From Halanaerobium saccharolyticum (GTDB lineage: Bacteria > Bacillota > Halanaerobiia > Halanaerobiales > Halanaerobiaceae): a stretch of DNA of 64,000 nt. This document shows positions 36,529 to 47,164 of this stretch, piece after piece. The stretch spans positions 205,637-269,636 of the forward strand of contig NZ_SNWX01000001.1 in NCBI RefSeq assembly GCF_004362045.1, given 5' to 3'. The position numbers and the translations under genes are program-made. The notes under the pieces are model-generated. The model worked only from the letters and a program-made list of their open reading frames with translations, was not told where the DNA came from and searched no databases. Numbering within the stretch: position 1 is the stretch's first letter; every line of letters starts with the position of its first letter.

Positions 36529-37425
36529 ATGAGAGTTACAAATTCAATGATGGTTCGAAATATGTTAGATCATCTTCAGAATAATATGGGAGACTTAAAT
36601 GATTTAAATGAGCAGCTGAGTTCGGGTAAGTTATTCCAGATGCCCTCTGATGCACCAATCAAAGTCTCAGATAGTATGAATTATAAATCTCAAATAAATC
36701 GGAATGACCAGTTTCAGCGTAATCTTAATCAGGCAGAAAACTGGTTGAAGACAACTGAAAGTTCACTTAAAAGTGCAACTAAAGTCATTCAGCGAGCCAG
36801 GGAATTAACTATTTATACTGCTAATGATACTATGACACCAGAAGATAGAGAAACAGTTGCCAATGAGATGAAGCAGCTCAGGGACGAATTAATTGATATT
36901 TCTAATGCTAAACTTGGCGATAATTATATTTTTTCTGGCCAAAAAACAGATCAGAAACCATTTGATGTCAATACAGCTGGAGGGATTGGCAGCTTTGTAG
37001 ATTATAAAGGTGATATCAGTTCAATTGAGAGAAGATTAAATGAAAATGTGCAGATGGGTGTTAATCTAAATGGTCGAGAAGTTTTTAAAGATGAAATTGA
37101 AGCTTTAAATAAAATTTATAATGATTTATCTGATCCGACAATGACTGGTGAAGACATTGGAGATAATCTATCAGGTATGGATGATGCAATTAATAAATAT
37201 GCTGAACTAAGATCTGAAATTGGTGGTAAACTACAGCGGACCGGCAATATAGCCGATCGTTTAGAAGCAAATAAAGTTCATCTGAGAAGTTTAAAATCTA
37301 AAAATGAAGATGCTGATCTGGCAAAGACTATTACAGAATTAAAAATGGAAGAAACAGTTTACAGAGCTTCGCTAGCCTCTGGTTCAAGGATTATGCAGCA
37401 GTCTTTAGTAGATTTTATTAGATAA
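36529..37425 (+). CDS. flgL: Flagellar hook-associated protein 3 FlgL
   Basis: A 298-residue flagellin-like junction protein. The reading frame extends to a TTG at 36520, but ATG 36529 gives the canonical MRVTNSMMVRNMLDHLQNNM start. The N-terminal flagellin domain continues with LNEQLSSGKLFQMPSDAPI, and the C-terminal helix ends with SRIMQQSLVDFIR. It forms the second ring of the hook-filament junction. AGGAG precedes the start by about 11 bases. A hairpin lies just after the stop, in front of the flagellin leader. Confidence 0.92.
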   Translation: MRVTNSMMVRNMLDHLQNNMGDLNDLNEQLSSGKLFQMPSDAPIKVSDSMNYKSQINRNDQFQRNLNQAENWLKTTESSLKSATKVIQRARELTIYTANDTMTPEDRETVANEMKQLRDELIDISNAKLGDNYIFSGQKTDQKPFDVNTAGGIGSFVDYKGDISSIERRLNENVQMGVNLNGREVFKDEIEALNKIYNDLSDPTMTGEDIGDNLSGMDDAINKYAELRSEIGGKLQRTGNIADRLEANKVHLRSLKSKNEDADLAKTITELKMEETVYRASLASGSRIMQQSLVDFIR

Positions 37426-37443
37426 ATTTTTAGTGGCTTTTAT

Positions 37444-37607
37444 AACTATGGTTCAATAAAAACTCACCATAGTTGTAATGGTTACTAAAACACCGCTGCT
37501 GGCAGCACTATCGGCCGAAGTGCTGCTGCGGAGGTGCTCATATAACCAAAACAAATTAGAACTACTGGCAAGGATGCCAGGAACAACACAAAATTTCAAG
37601 GAGGAAT
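37444..37607 (+). promoter_or_regulatory. Structured flagellin leader with CsrA-type sites
   Basis: Three stems in a row. First, AACTATGG/CCATAGTT (37444-37451 with 37467-37474). Second, a GC-rich stem GCAGCACT/AGTGCTGC (37502-37509 with 37519-37526) with flanking CCGC/GCGG. Third, CTGGCA-AGGA-TGCCAG (37565-37580). The AGGA in the last loop and the Shine-Dalgarno AAGGAGG just before the ATG resemble the two CsrA sites of the Bacillus hag leader. I found no sigma-D promoter here. Confidence 0.6.
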
Positions 37608-37612
37608 AAATA

Positions 37613-38755
37613 ATGAGAATTAACACAAATATAGCTGCGTTGAATTCATACAACCAGCTAAAAAACACACAGAATAACTTAAGTAAGTCCTTACAGAGAT
37701 TATCTTCAGGTAAGAGAATTAATGGTGCTGCTGATGATGCTGCAGGTCTGGCAATCAGTGAGAAGATGAAAGCTCAGACTAGTGGTCTTGCTATGGCTCA
37801 AAGAAATGCTCAGGATGGTATTTCAATGATTCAGACTGCTGAGGGTGCCCTTAAAGAATCTCACTCAATCTTGCAGAGAATGAGAGAATTAGCTGTTCAG
37901 TCAGCTAACGATACTAATACTAATGCTGATAGATTTGAGATCCAAAAAGAGGTTAATCAGTTAACAGAAGAATTAACTAGAATAGGAGACAATACTGAGT
38001 TTAATACTCAGAAACTATTAGATGGTAGTCTAAAAGATGCTAAATTTCAAATTGGGGCTAATGAAGGACAAAATATTGCTTTAGATGTTAATGATATGAG
38101 AGCAGAAACTCTTAATGTGACTGCTGATAGTGCTGTTACCACTTTTGATGCTGGCTCTACTAACGCAACAAGTGGAAATTCGACAACTAATTTACAGGCA
38201 GGGTCATACAGTGTATCTGTAACAGCTAGTGGTGCTGCTGAATTAAAAGCTGCTGATGGTACTGTTATTGCCAGTGGAACTTTAGGAAATGGTAGTGGTT
38301 CTGTTACTTTTTCAACTATAAACAATGATGCTTATACTGCAGATGATAGTACAAGTGGATCAGTAACTATAGGAATTTCTGATACAGATACAACCTCTGG
38401 TGTAGCTACCGATGCTGGTCAGGTATCAATTAATGTATTAGAAAAAGGTCAGGGAATTAGTGTTATGAACCAAGCTGATGCTGATGATGCAATTACAACA
38501 ATTGATAATGCGATAGCTAGAGTTTCTTCAGAACGTTCTAAATTGGGTGCTTATCAAAATAGATTAGATCACACAATTAATAACTTGAATACAGCTGAAG
38601 AAAACTTAACAGCTGCTGAATCCAGAATCTCTGATGTGGATATGGCTAAAGAAATGATGAGCTTTACTAAGAATCAGATCTTAAGTCAGGCTGGTACAGC
38701 AATGTTAGCTCAGGCTAATCAGTTACCACAGGGAGTACTTCAGTTACTCGGTTAA
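37613..38755 (+). CDS. Flagellin, long form
   Basis: A 380-residue filament protein. The conserved D0/D1 N-terminus [20 protein letters not shown] runs through [20 protein letters not shown]. The C-terminal D1/D0 runs from [20 protein letters not shown] to [14 protein letters not shown]. Between about residues 175 and 285 there is a Thr/Ser/Gly/Ala-rich surface domain ([20 protein letters not shown]), absent from the second flagellin; it supplies many possible O-glycosylation sites for the Maf/pseudaminate pathway downstream. AAGGAGG precedes the ATG and is probably a CsrA target. It is exported by the flagellar type III system with no cleaved signal. Confidence 0.95.
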   Translation: MRINTNIAALNSYNQLKNTQNNLSKSLQRLSSGKRINGAADDAAGLAISEKMKAQTSGLAMAQRNAQDGISMIQTAEGALKESHSILQRMRELAVQSANDTNTNADRFEIQKEVNQLTEELTRIGDNTEFNTQKLLDGSLKDAKFQIGANEGQNIALDVNDMRAETLNVTADSAVTTFDAGSTNATSGNSTTNLQAGSYSVSVTASGAAELKAADGTVIASGTLGNGSGSVTFSTINNDAYTADDSTSGSVTIGISDTDTTSGVATDAGQVSINVLEKGQGISVMNQADADDAITTIDNAIARVSSERSKLGAYQNRLDHTINNLNTAEENLTAAESRISDVDMAKEMMSFTKNQILSQAGTAMLAQANQLPQGVLQLLG

Positions 38756-38792
38756 TTTCTTGAAGAGAATAATATAAATATATAAAACAATT

Positions 38793-38824
38793 AAGCCGGC
38801 CGGTTTTCCGGCTGGCTTGTTTAT
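38793..38824 (+). terminator. Terminator of the long flagellin gene
   Basis: AAGCCGGCCGG (38793-38803) pairs with CCGGCTGGCTT (38808-38818), with one G-T wobble and a TTTT loop; the downstream T tract is short (GTTTATT), so some read-through to flaG is likely. Confidence 0.75.
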
Positions 38825-38846
38825 TAAGAAAGGGTGAAAAGCTATT

Positions 38847-39212
38847 ATGAAAGTAGAACAAGTAGATTCTCTACCAAAGCAGCAAGTAAATAGCATACAG
38901 AAAGATCAAACTAATAAAAGAAGTAATAATAGCAGTAATAATAAACCCGACTCTCTTCAGGAAGAAAGAAAATACAATCAAAAAGAGCTTGAAGAAGATG
39001 TCAAAAAGTCAGTAAGTGATATCAACGAAATAGTAAAAAAAGTAAAAGAGGAGCTAGCATTTAAAATACATGATAAAACAGATAAACTTATGGTACAGAT
39101 AGTCGATTTAAAAACACAGGAAGTTATAAAAGAACTGCCGCCGGAAGAAATGCTTGATTTAGAAGCAAAGATACATGAGATGGTGGGACTTTTAATTGAT
39201 GAGAAAGTTTAG
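38847..39212 (+). CDS. flaG: FlaG family protein
   Basis: A 121-residue protein with a polar, Asn/Ser/Gln-rich N-terminus and a conserved C-terminal domain: EELAFKIHDKTDKLMVQIVD, then TQEVIKELPPEEMLDLEAKI. This is the FlaG pattern. FlaG is found between flagellin and fliD in many bacteria and affects filament length; its mechanism is unclear. The order here is flagellin-flaG-fliD, with 15 bp between flaG and fliD. AAGGGTG precedes the ATG. Confidence 0.9.
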   Translation: MKVEQVDSLPKQQVNSIQKDQTNKRSNNSSNNKPDSLQEERKYNQKELEEDVKKSVSDINEIVKKVKEELAFKIHDKTDKLMVQIVDLKTQEVIKELPPEEMLDLEAKIHEMVGLLIDEKV

Positions 39213-39227
39213 AAAGAAGGTGTTAAG

Positions 39228-40616
39228 ATGGCTGATCTTAGTTTAGGTGGTTTAGCCACTGGTATGGATACAGACTCAATAATTAATCAGTTGGTTCAAT
39301 TAGAACAGCGTCCAATCTATAATTATCAGCAGGAAATATCAGAACTGGAGCAGACTAAAGGTGCCTGGAGAGATATTAACACCAGGTTAGATAATTTAGA
39401 GAGTAAGATAACTGATCTCAAATTAGCTTCAACCTATAATTCCAGAACTGCAAGCAGCACTAATAAGGATGTAGTTACAGCAACTGCAGCTAATAGTGCT
39501 AATGAAGCTAATTATGATATTACAGTAAATCAGGTGGCTACAGCCCAAAGGTTGATTGGAGAAAGAAAAACTGGTTTTAGTGCTGCTGATGATGTAATCA
39601 CCCTAAATGGCACAGATGTAAACATCAGTGCAGGAGACTCTTTAAGTGATATTAGCTCCAAGATTAATGATGCAGATTCAGGATATTCAGCTTCTGTTAT
39701 TGATGATGTATTGGTCATAGAAGCAGAGAAAACAGGTGTTGAAAATGCACTCCTGGATGGCAGTGATGGTTCTACTCCTACAATCTCTGATAATAATGGT
39801 ATTCTGGAAGATTTAGGTATACTGGATGGTACTGGTAATTTCACTGATGAAAAAGCAGCTACTGATGCAAAAGTGGAAATCAATGGTATTACAGGTATTA
39901 CAAGTTCCAGCAATGAAATTACTGAGGCTGTAGATGGTATGACCTTTAATATTAATCCAGAAGCTGCTGCAGGTAGTACAGCAACTATCTCAGTTACTAA
40001 AGATACCGGTAAAGCTACTAAAGCTGTACAGGCTTTTGTAGATCAGTACAATAGTGTAATGGGTTTTATGGACAGCAAAAGTGGTTATGATGCTGAAACT
40101 GAAGAAGGTGGAATTCTGCAGGGTGATGGTACAGTAATGAGATTGCAGATGAGATTGAGAGAACTTGTAACTTCTAAAGTTAAAGAGACAGGTGATTATC
40201 AAACTTTAAGCTCTGTTGGTATTGAGATAGATAGGGATGGAGTAATGAGTTTAGATAGTGCTAAGTTAACTGAAGCTCTAGAGAACAACCCAGAAGAGAC
40301 TATGAATTTATTTCAGGCAGAGTCTGGTACTGAAAGTTATGATGGTATGGCTGTTCGCATGGACAGCTATCTTGACCAGGTTCTTCAATCTAATACTGGT
40401 TTGATTCCCAGAAGACTTGACTTTTATGATACCCGGATAGATGGATTGAATGATGATATAGCAGATGTACAGAGAAGGGTAGAAATGACTCGTGAACGCT
40501 ATGTTCAGCAGTTTGCTGCCATGGAAAAAGCTATTTCCGAAATGCAGAGTCAGCAGAGCTGGATGATGAGTCAGCTCCAGAGTATGGGAGGATCTACTGT
40601 AACAAGTATGATGTAG
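39228..40616 (+). CDS. fliD: Flagellar filament cap protein FliD
   Basis: A 462-residue cap protein (HAP2) that helps flagellin fold at the filament tip. The N-terminal FliD domain is seen as LGGLATGMDTDSIINQLVQL, then EQRPIYNYQQEISELEQTKG. The central variable domains hold Asp/Thr-rich strands. The C-terminal FliD domain has AFVDQYNSVMGFMD, then LSSVGIEIDRDGVMSLDSAK, and a terminal coiled coil ending MQSQQSWMMSQLQSMG. It follows flaG. A terminator-like hairpin comes directly after the stop. No fliS/fliT chaperone genes are in the window. Confidence 0.95.
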   Translation: MADLSLGGLATGMDTDSIINQLVQLEQRPIYNYQQEISELEQTKGAWRDINTRLDNLESKITDLKLASTYNSRTASSTNKDVVTATAANSANEANYDITVNQVATAQRLIGERKTGFSAADDVITLNGTDVNISAGDSLSDISSKINDADSGYSASVIDDVLVIEAEKTGVENALLDGSDGSTPTISDNNGILEDLGILDGTGNFTDEKAATDAKVEINGITGITSSSNEITEAVDGMTFNINPEAAAGSTATISVTKDTGKATKAVQAFVDQYNSVMGFMDSKSGYDAETEEGGILQGDGTVMRLQMRLRELVTSKVKETGDYQTLSSVGIEIDRDGVMSLDSAKLTEALENNPEETMNLFQAESGTESYDGMAVRMDSYLDQVLQSNTGLIPRRLDFYDTRIDGLNDDIADVQRRVEMTRERYVQQFAAMEKAISEMQSQQSWMMSQLQSMGGSTVTSMM

Positions 40617-40621
40617 AATAT

Positions 40622-40656
40622 AAAGAGGAGTTTTCTGTTTTAACTCCTCTTTATAT
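40622..40656 (+). terminator. Hairpin after fliD
   Basis: AAAGAGGAGTT (40622-40632) pairs perfectly with AACTCCTCTTT (40642-40652). There is only a weak T tract, so termination may be partial before the glycosylation genes. Confidence 0.65.
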
Positions 40657-40691
40657 AATGGATTTAATATATTTATTGGGATGTGTTTTAA

Positions 40692-42605
40692 TTGGATTTT
40701 TATAAAAAGAATATGCGTATTTTAAAGTCTAAAAATAGGAAATTATATAATAAAATATTGGAGTTTGAAGAAAGTGAGAGTTTAAGTATTAATGATTCTG
40801 ATGAAGACCAAATAACAATAATTGATAAGAAACATGATATAGAAATATATTTAGAAAAGTCGCGTTCTGGCAATTATACTATTAGAATTAATTTTGAAAA
40901 TAAGGAGATATATTTACACAGTAAATATTATCCTATTAAAGAAGCTGAAAGGCAAATTAAAGATTTAAAGGTAAAAGAACAGAAGCAAATATTTTCTCTT
41001 GGATTTGGCCTTGGATATCATTTAAGTGAGCTTGCAAAAAGAAATAAGTTCGATAAAGTTATAATAATTGAACCTCATATGTCTATTTTCTATACAGCAT
41101 TAAAATATGTTGATTTAAGTGATTTATTAAAAAGCAATAATATAATTTATTTAATTGAAGAAGATATTTCATCTTTATTTGATATTATTGCGGCTTATTA
41201 TTCAATGAGTTTGGAAAAGGATATAGAATTTTTGGAACAAAAAGCTGAAATTAAATTATTTAAGGGTAAATTTAAAGAAATATATCAAAAAATAAAAGAA
41301 GGAATAAATTATAAAAAATCTTCATTAGTTACCGATATTAATAGTGCAAAAAAGTGGAGACGAAATATAATATATAATATTCCAGATATAATTAATCATC
41401 CTAAAGTCAATGTTTTTTTTAATTCTTTTAAAGATATACCGGCTATTTGTGTTGCTGCAGGACCCTCTTTAGATAAGAATATTGATCAATTAAAAAGAGT
41501 GAAAAATAATGCCCTGGTCATGTGTGTAGGAACTTCTCTAAAGCCTTTATTGGAAAGAGGAATAGAACCAGATATTGTGGTTTCGGTCGATGGTAATTTA
41601 GCTAATTATAAACATTTTGAAGATATTAAAAATATTCCAGACTCATATCTCTTTGCTGAGTTGGCAAATCATTATAATATACAAGAAAAATGGAATGAAA
41701 AACAAGTTTTTTTGACAATGAAAAGAAATTTTAGTGGTTGGGTAGAAGAGATAAAAGGTGAATATACTTCTATTAATACTGGAGGGACTGTAGCTCATAC
41801 AATGGTTGATCTTTCCTATAAATTTGGCGCAGATCCAATTGTGTTAATGGGTCAAGATTTAGCTTTTTCCGAAAATAGAACTCATGCAAGTGGTACTACT
41901 TATGAAGATAACAAAAGAAGTGAAGAAAATTTAATTGAGGTTGACGGTATTAATGGAGAAAAAGTGTTAACAAATAAAGTTTATTTATCAATGTTAAGTT
42001 ATTTTAATAACTATTTTGCTAAAAGACCAGACCGGACCTATATTGATGCTACTGAAGGTGGAGCTAAGATTGATCATACTTTAGTGATGAAATTTAGTGA
42101 AGTTATTGATAAATATTTGAGTGATAGTAAGAATAATATTAATGTACGAAAAGTTTTGGATCAATATTATAAAAAAAATCAAGATTGTGATAATAAAAAT
42201 CTTGATAAAAAAACTATTCAACAGTTTGATTTGACATTAAAGGAACTTAATAAAGCTATTTCACTTTCCACAAGTCAATTATCATTTATAGTTTCTATTG
42301 AAAGACAACTATCTAAAATTAATTCGATTACTGATGAAGAGGTAAAAAAAATAGAAAAAAAATTACTTTCATTTGAAAAGAGCTTAAATAAATTAGATTA
42401 TATAGAATATTTTATTGAAAGAATTTTGATTATAGAATCCATGAGATACAAGGAAGTCATTTCGAAATTTTACCTGGATAAAAAACAGGAAATTAAAGAA
42501 AAAATGAAATATTATAGGAGTTATAGGGTTATGTATTTAAAAGAATTAAAGAATAGTAAAAAGCTTTTCGAAAAAGCATATCAAAATTATATTGAAAATC
42601 AATGA
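40692..42605 (+). CDS. Motility accessory factor (Maf), flagellin glycosyltransferase, DUF115 type
   Basis: A 637-residue protein with probable TTG start at 40692 (MDFYKKNMRIL); a later ATG at 40710 is an alternative. The central DUF115 domain has SFKDIPAICVAAGPSLDKNI, then ALVMCVGTSLKPLLERGIEP and DIVVSVDG, and a later SINTGGTVAHTMVDL and MGQDLAFS. These blocks define Maf proteins, which transfer nonulosonic acids such as pseudaminic acid to Ser/Thr of flagellin. The N-terminal part includes a separate nucleotide-fold segment (IFSLGFGLGYHLSELAKR). It stands at the head of the pse genes in very AT-rich DNA, which supports the assignment. Confidence 0.88.
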   Translation: MDFYKKNMRILKSKNRKLYNKILEFEESESLSINDSDEDQITIIDKKHDIEIYLEKSRSGNYTIRINFENKEIYLHSKYYPIKEAERQIKDLKVKEQKQIFSLGFGLGYHLSELAKRNKFDKVIIIEPHMSIFYTALKYVDLSDLLKSNNIIYLIEEDISSLFDIIAAYYSMSLEKDIEFLEQKAEIKLFKGKFKEIYQKIKEGINYKKSSLVTDINSAKKWRRNIIYNIPDIINHPKVNVFFNSFKDIPAICVAAGPSLDKNIDQLKRVKNNALVMCVGTSLKPLLERGIEPDIVVSVDGNLANYKHFEDIKNIPDSYLFAELANHYNIQEKWNEKQVFLTMKRNFSGWVEEIKGEYTSINTGGTVAHTMVDLSYKFGADPIVLMGQDLAFSENRTHASGTTYEDNKRSEENLIEVDGINGEKVLTNKVYLSMLSYFNNYFAKRPDRTYIDATEGGAKIDHTLVMKFSEVIDKYLSDSKNNINVRKVLDQYYKKNQDCDNKNLDKKTIQQFDLTLKELNKAISLSTSQLSFIVSIERQLSKINSITDEEVKKIEKKLLSFEKSLNKLDYIEYFIERILIIESMRYKEVISKFYLDKKQEIKEKMKYYRSYRVMYLKELKNSKKLFEKAYQNYIENQ

Positions 42606-42626
42606 TTTTTATTGGGAGGTTATATA

Positions 42627-44199
<1,573 letters not shown>

Positions 44200-44200
<1 letters not shown>

Positions 44201-45360
44201 TGACTGAGGGATTTATACCTTACGGTAGTCAGTGGATAGATGAGCAGGATATAGAGGCTGTTATCAAAACTCTAAAAAGTGATTATCTAACTACAGGACC
44301 CAAGATAAAAGAATTTGAAGATAAATTTGCAGATTATGTTGATGCTAAATATGCTGTTGCTATTGCAAATGGAACAGCGGCACTACATGCTGCAACTTAT
44401 GCTGCAGGTATTAAAGAAGGCGATGAAGTAATAACTACACCACTTACCTTTGCTGCTACAGCGAATTCTGTTCTTTATCAAGATGCTAGACCTGTTTTTG
44501 CAGATATTGATCCTAAAACATATAACATTGATCCTGAATCAATTAAAGATAAGATTACAGATAAAACTAAAGCTATTATACCTGTTCACTATGCAGGTCA
44601 GCCCTGTGATATGGATAAAATAAAAGAAATAGCTGCTGAAAATGACTTAATTATCCTAGAAGATGGAGCTCACGCAGTTGGAGCTACTTATAAAGATCAA
44701 AAGATCGGTTGCATTGGAGATATGACTACCTTTAGTTTTCATCCAGTTAAAAATATGACTACAGGTGAAGGTGGAATGATAACTACGGATTCCAAAGAGC
44801 TATATGATAAATCACTTAAATTTAGAACTCACGGGATAACTAAAGATGAATCAGAATATATAAATAAATCTGATGGACCCTGGTATCATGAACAGCAGGA
44901 ACTGGGATATAATTATCGGATCACAGATATTCAGGCTGCTTTAGGTATCACTCAGCTTGAAAAAATAGATAAATTTTTAGCAAGAAGAAGAGAAATAGTT
45001 AATAAATATAACAATGAATTTAAAGATATAGACGGATTAATAATTCCTGAACAGTTAGAAAACACTAATGCAGCCTGGCATATTTATGTCTTACAGCTTG
45101 AATTAGAAAAACTAACTGTAGATAGAAAAGAAATATTTGAAGATTTAAAAGAAAAGAACTTAGGTGTTAATGTTCATTACATACCTGTTTATTTTCATCC
45201 CTATTATCAGAGTCTAGGCTATGATAAAGGGATATGTCCGAAAGCAGAAAGGTTATATGAAAGAATAATTACTATTCCTTTATATCCTAAAATGACTGAT
45301 CAACAGGTTGAAGAAGTAATTACTAGAATTAAAAGCACATTTGAAAAATTTATAAAATAG
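44200..45360 (+). CDS. pseC: UDP-4-amino-4,6-dideoxy-N-acetyl-beta-L-altrosamine transaminase, PseC
   Basis: A 386-residue PLP-dependent aminotransferase of the DegT/DnrJ/EryC1 family, second enzyme of the pseudaminate pathway. The PLP lysine is Lys184 in HPVKNMTTGEGG. SDYLTTGPKIKEFEDKFADY and LILEDGAHAVGATYK-like blocks match PseC. The C-terminus has the usual VNVHYIPVYFHPYYQ. The start ATG overlaps the pseB stop (TAATG), indicating coupling. The neighbours pseB, pseI and pseG leave little doubt about the pathway. Confidence 0.93.
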
Positions 45361-45375
45361 AGGAGTTTTCATAAA

Positions 45376-47124
45376 ATGGATACTAAAGTTATTGCTGAAA
45401 TAGCTAACTCACATCAAGGTGAAGTGGATAATTTATTTAAACTAATTGATATAGTGTCAAAATCAGATGCCCAGGCTATAAAATTTCAATGGTTTAAATA
45501 TGATCATTTAGCAACACCTGATTATAAATATTATGAAGATTATAAAAAATTATATATAACTCAAAGTGATTGGGATAAAATAATAAAGTATGCGGATGAA
45601 CACTCTTTAGAAATATGGGTTGATGTATTTGATGAATGGGGATTAGAACTTTTAAAAAAACATCAAGATAAAATTTATGGAGTGAAATTGCATTCAACAA
45701 TTATACAATCTGAATTTATGATAAATAATATTTTAGATTTAAATAAGCCTTTAATTATAGGTATTGGTGGTTGGCACGATAAAGAGATCAAAAACATTAT
45801 AAATAAAATTTCTAAAAATAATAATGATATTACTTTAATGCATGGTTTTCAGGGGTATCCAACTGAAATAACAGATGCCAATTTAAAAAGAATTAAGTGT
45901 TTAAAAGACAATTATGATTTCCCAATTGGTTTTGCTGATCACACAGACGCTTCCATTGATCTGGCTAAAGAAATACCTGTGTATGCATACTTTTCAGGAG
46001 CAAAAGTTATAGAAAAACATTTAATTTTAGAAAGAAAAAAAGAATTTTATGATTACTATTCTTCCTTGGAACCTGATGAATTTGAAACAATGATTGCAAA
46101 GTTAAAAGAGGCTGAAAAAATTAATGGTACTTGTAAAATTAACAAAGCTGAAAGACAATATTTAGATGCTTCACTAAAAGCTGTTGCCTCTAGGGATATT
46201 GAAAAAGGAGAGATTATTTCTTTCGATAAAGTTGATTTTAAAAGAACTTCTAGTTCATCAGCTTTTTCAATTCAAGAATTAAATAAAGCATTACCTCTAG
46301 TAAGCAATGATTTTATTAAATCAAACTCTTCGATTGATAAAGAATCAACCTATACTCCAAATATTACTATTGCAGTTGTTTGTAGATTAAAGTCTACTAG
46401 GCTTCCTAAGAAAGCTATTAAACCTATTAATGGTGTTGCTTCTGTTGAAAGAGTTTTATTAAATACGCTAGAAGTAAAAAACACTGAAACAGTTTTAGCT
46501 ACCTCTACCATGAAAGAAGATAAGCCTTTAGAAAATTATAATCTAGATGGAAAAGTGGATGTTGTTAAAGGAGATCCAGATAATGTAATTAAAAGATTAT
46601 TAAAGGTTGCTGAGGAAAAAGAAAGTGATATTATAGTTAGAGTAACAGGCGATTGCCCTTCTGTATCACCAAAAGCTTTAGAATTTTTAATTAATTCTCA
46701 TTTAAATAGTGGTGCTGATTTTACAATGGCTAAGCAAAACTTCCCTGTCGGCTTATTAGGAGATATTTATAATGTTAATGCATTAAAAAGATTATTAGAA
46801 GAACATGAGGATTTAGAATATACAGAGTACCTTCTGTTTTACTTTAAAAATAATCCTGATTATTTTAATGTTAACATTGTTGAACTTCCTGAAGAATATC
46901 AATATCCTGAATGGAGATTAACGTTAGATGAACCAAAAGATTTAGAGATGTTCGAAGAATTATATAGTGGTATGGGTGCTAAAGAAAGAGCTGTATCTTT
47001 TTTTGAAATTAAAGATTATATAAAGAGTAATCCTGATGTAATTAAAATAAATGAAAATGTTGGATTGAAGTGGAGAGATGTTAAAGAAAAGGTAGATGAA
47101 ATAAATGAAGCTACTACATTTTAA
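45376..47124 (+). CDS. NeuB-like synthase fused to an SpsF-like cytidylyltransferase
   Basis: A 582-residue two-part enzyme. Residues 1-260 form a NeuB-like TIM barrel: VIAEIANSHQGEVDNLFKLI, KFQWFKY, LMHGFQGYPTEI and FADHTDAS, ending at KVIEKHL. A short SAF-like segment follows (ASRDIEKGEIISFDKVDFKR). From about residue 330 an SpsF/CMP-sugar transferase-like domain begins: IAVVCRLKSTRLPKKAI, then VVKGDPDNVIKRLLKVA and VRVTGDCP. Separate NeuB and SpsF proteins are known in spore-coat and sialic-acid-like gene sets. Here the fusion may replace PseF, the CMP-pseudaminate synthetase, absent from the window as a separate gene. A complete PseI follows, so the NeuB half may make another nonulosonate or be structural. 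Confidence 0.8.
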   Translation: MDTKVIAEIANSHQGEVDNLFKLIDIVSKSDAQAIKFQWFKYDHLATPDYKYYEDYKKLYITQSDWDKIIKYADEHSLEIWVDVFDEWGLELLKKHQDKIYGVKLHSTIIQSEFMINNILDLNKPLIIGIGGWHDKEIKNIINKISKNNNDITLMHGFQGYPTEITDANLKRIKCLKDNYDFPIGFADHTDASIDLAKEIPVYAYFSGAKVIEKHLILERKKEFYDYYSSLEPDEFETMIAKLKEAEKINGTCKINKAERQYLDASLKAVASRDIEKGEIISFDKVDFKRTSSSSAFSIQELNKALPLVSNDFIKSNSSIDKESTYTPNITIAVVCRLKSTRLPKKAIKPINGVASVERVLLNTLEVKNTETVLATSTMKEDKPLENYNLDGKVDVVKGDPDNVIKRLLKVAEEKESDIIVRVTGDCPSVSPKALEFLINSHLNSGADFTMAKQNFPVGLLGDIYNVNALKRLLEEHEDLEYTEYLLFYFKNNPDYFNVNIVELPEEYQYPEWRLTLDEPKDLEMFEELYSGMGAKERAVSFFEIKDYIKSNPDVIKINENVGLKWRDVKEKVDEINEATTF

Positions 47125-47164
47125 TTTTTAAACTTATCACTATTTAAATAAGGAAGTTGGTAAA

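Noticed and set aside
37486-37521. Sigma-D promoter for the long flagellin (TAAA and GCCGAAGT)
   Set aside because: The spacing is 24 bp rather than 14-16, and the -10 is imperfect and buried in a GC-rich stem.
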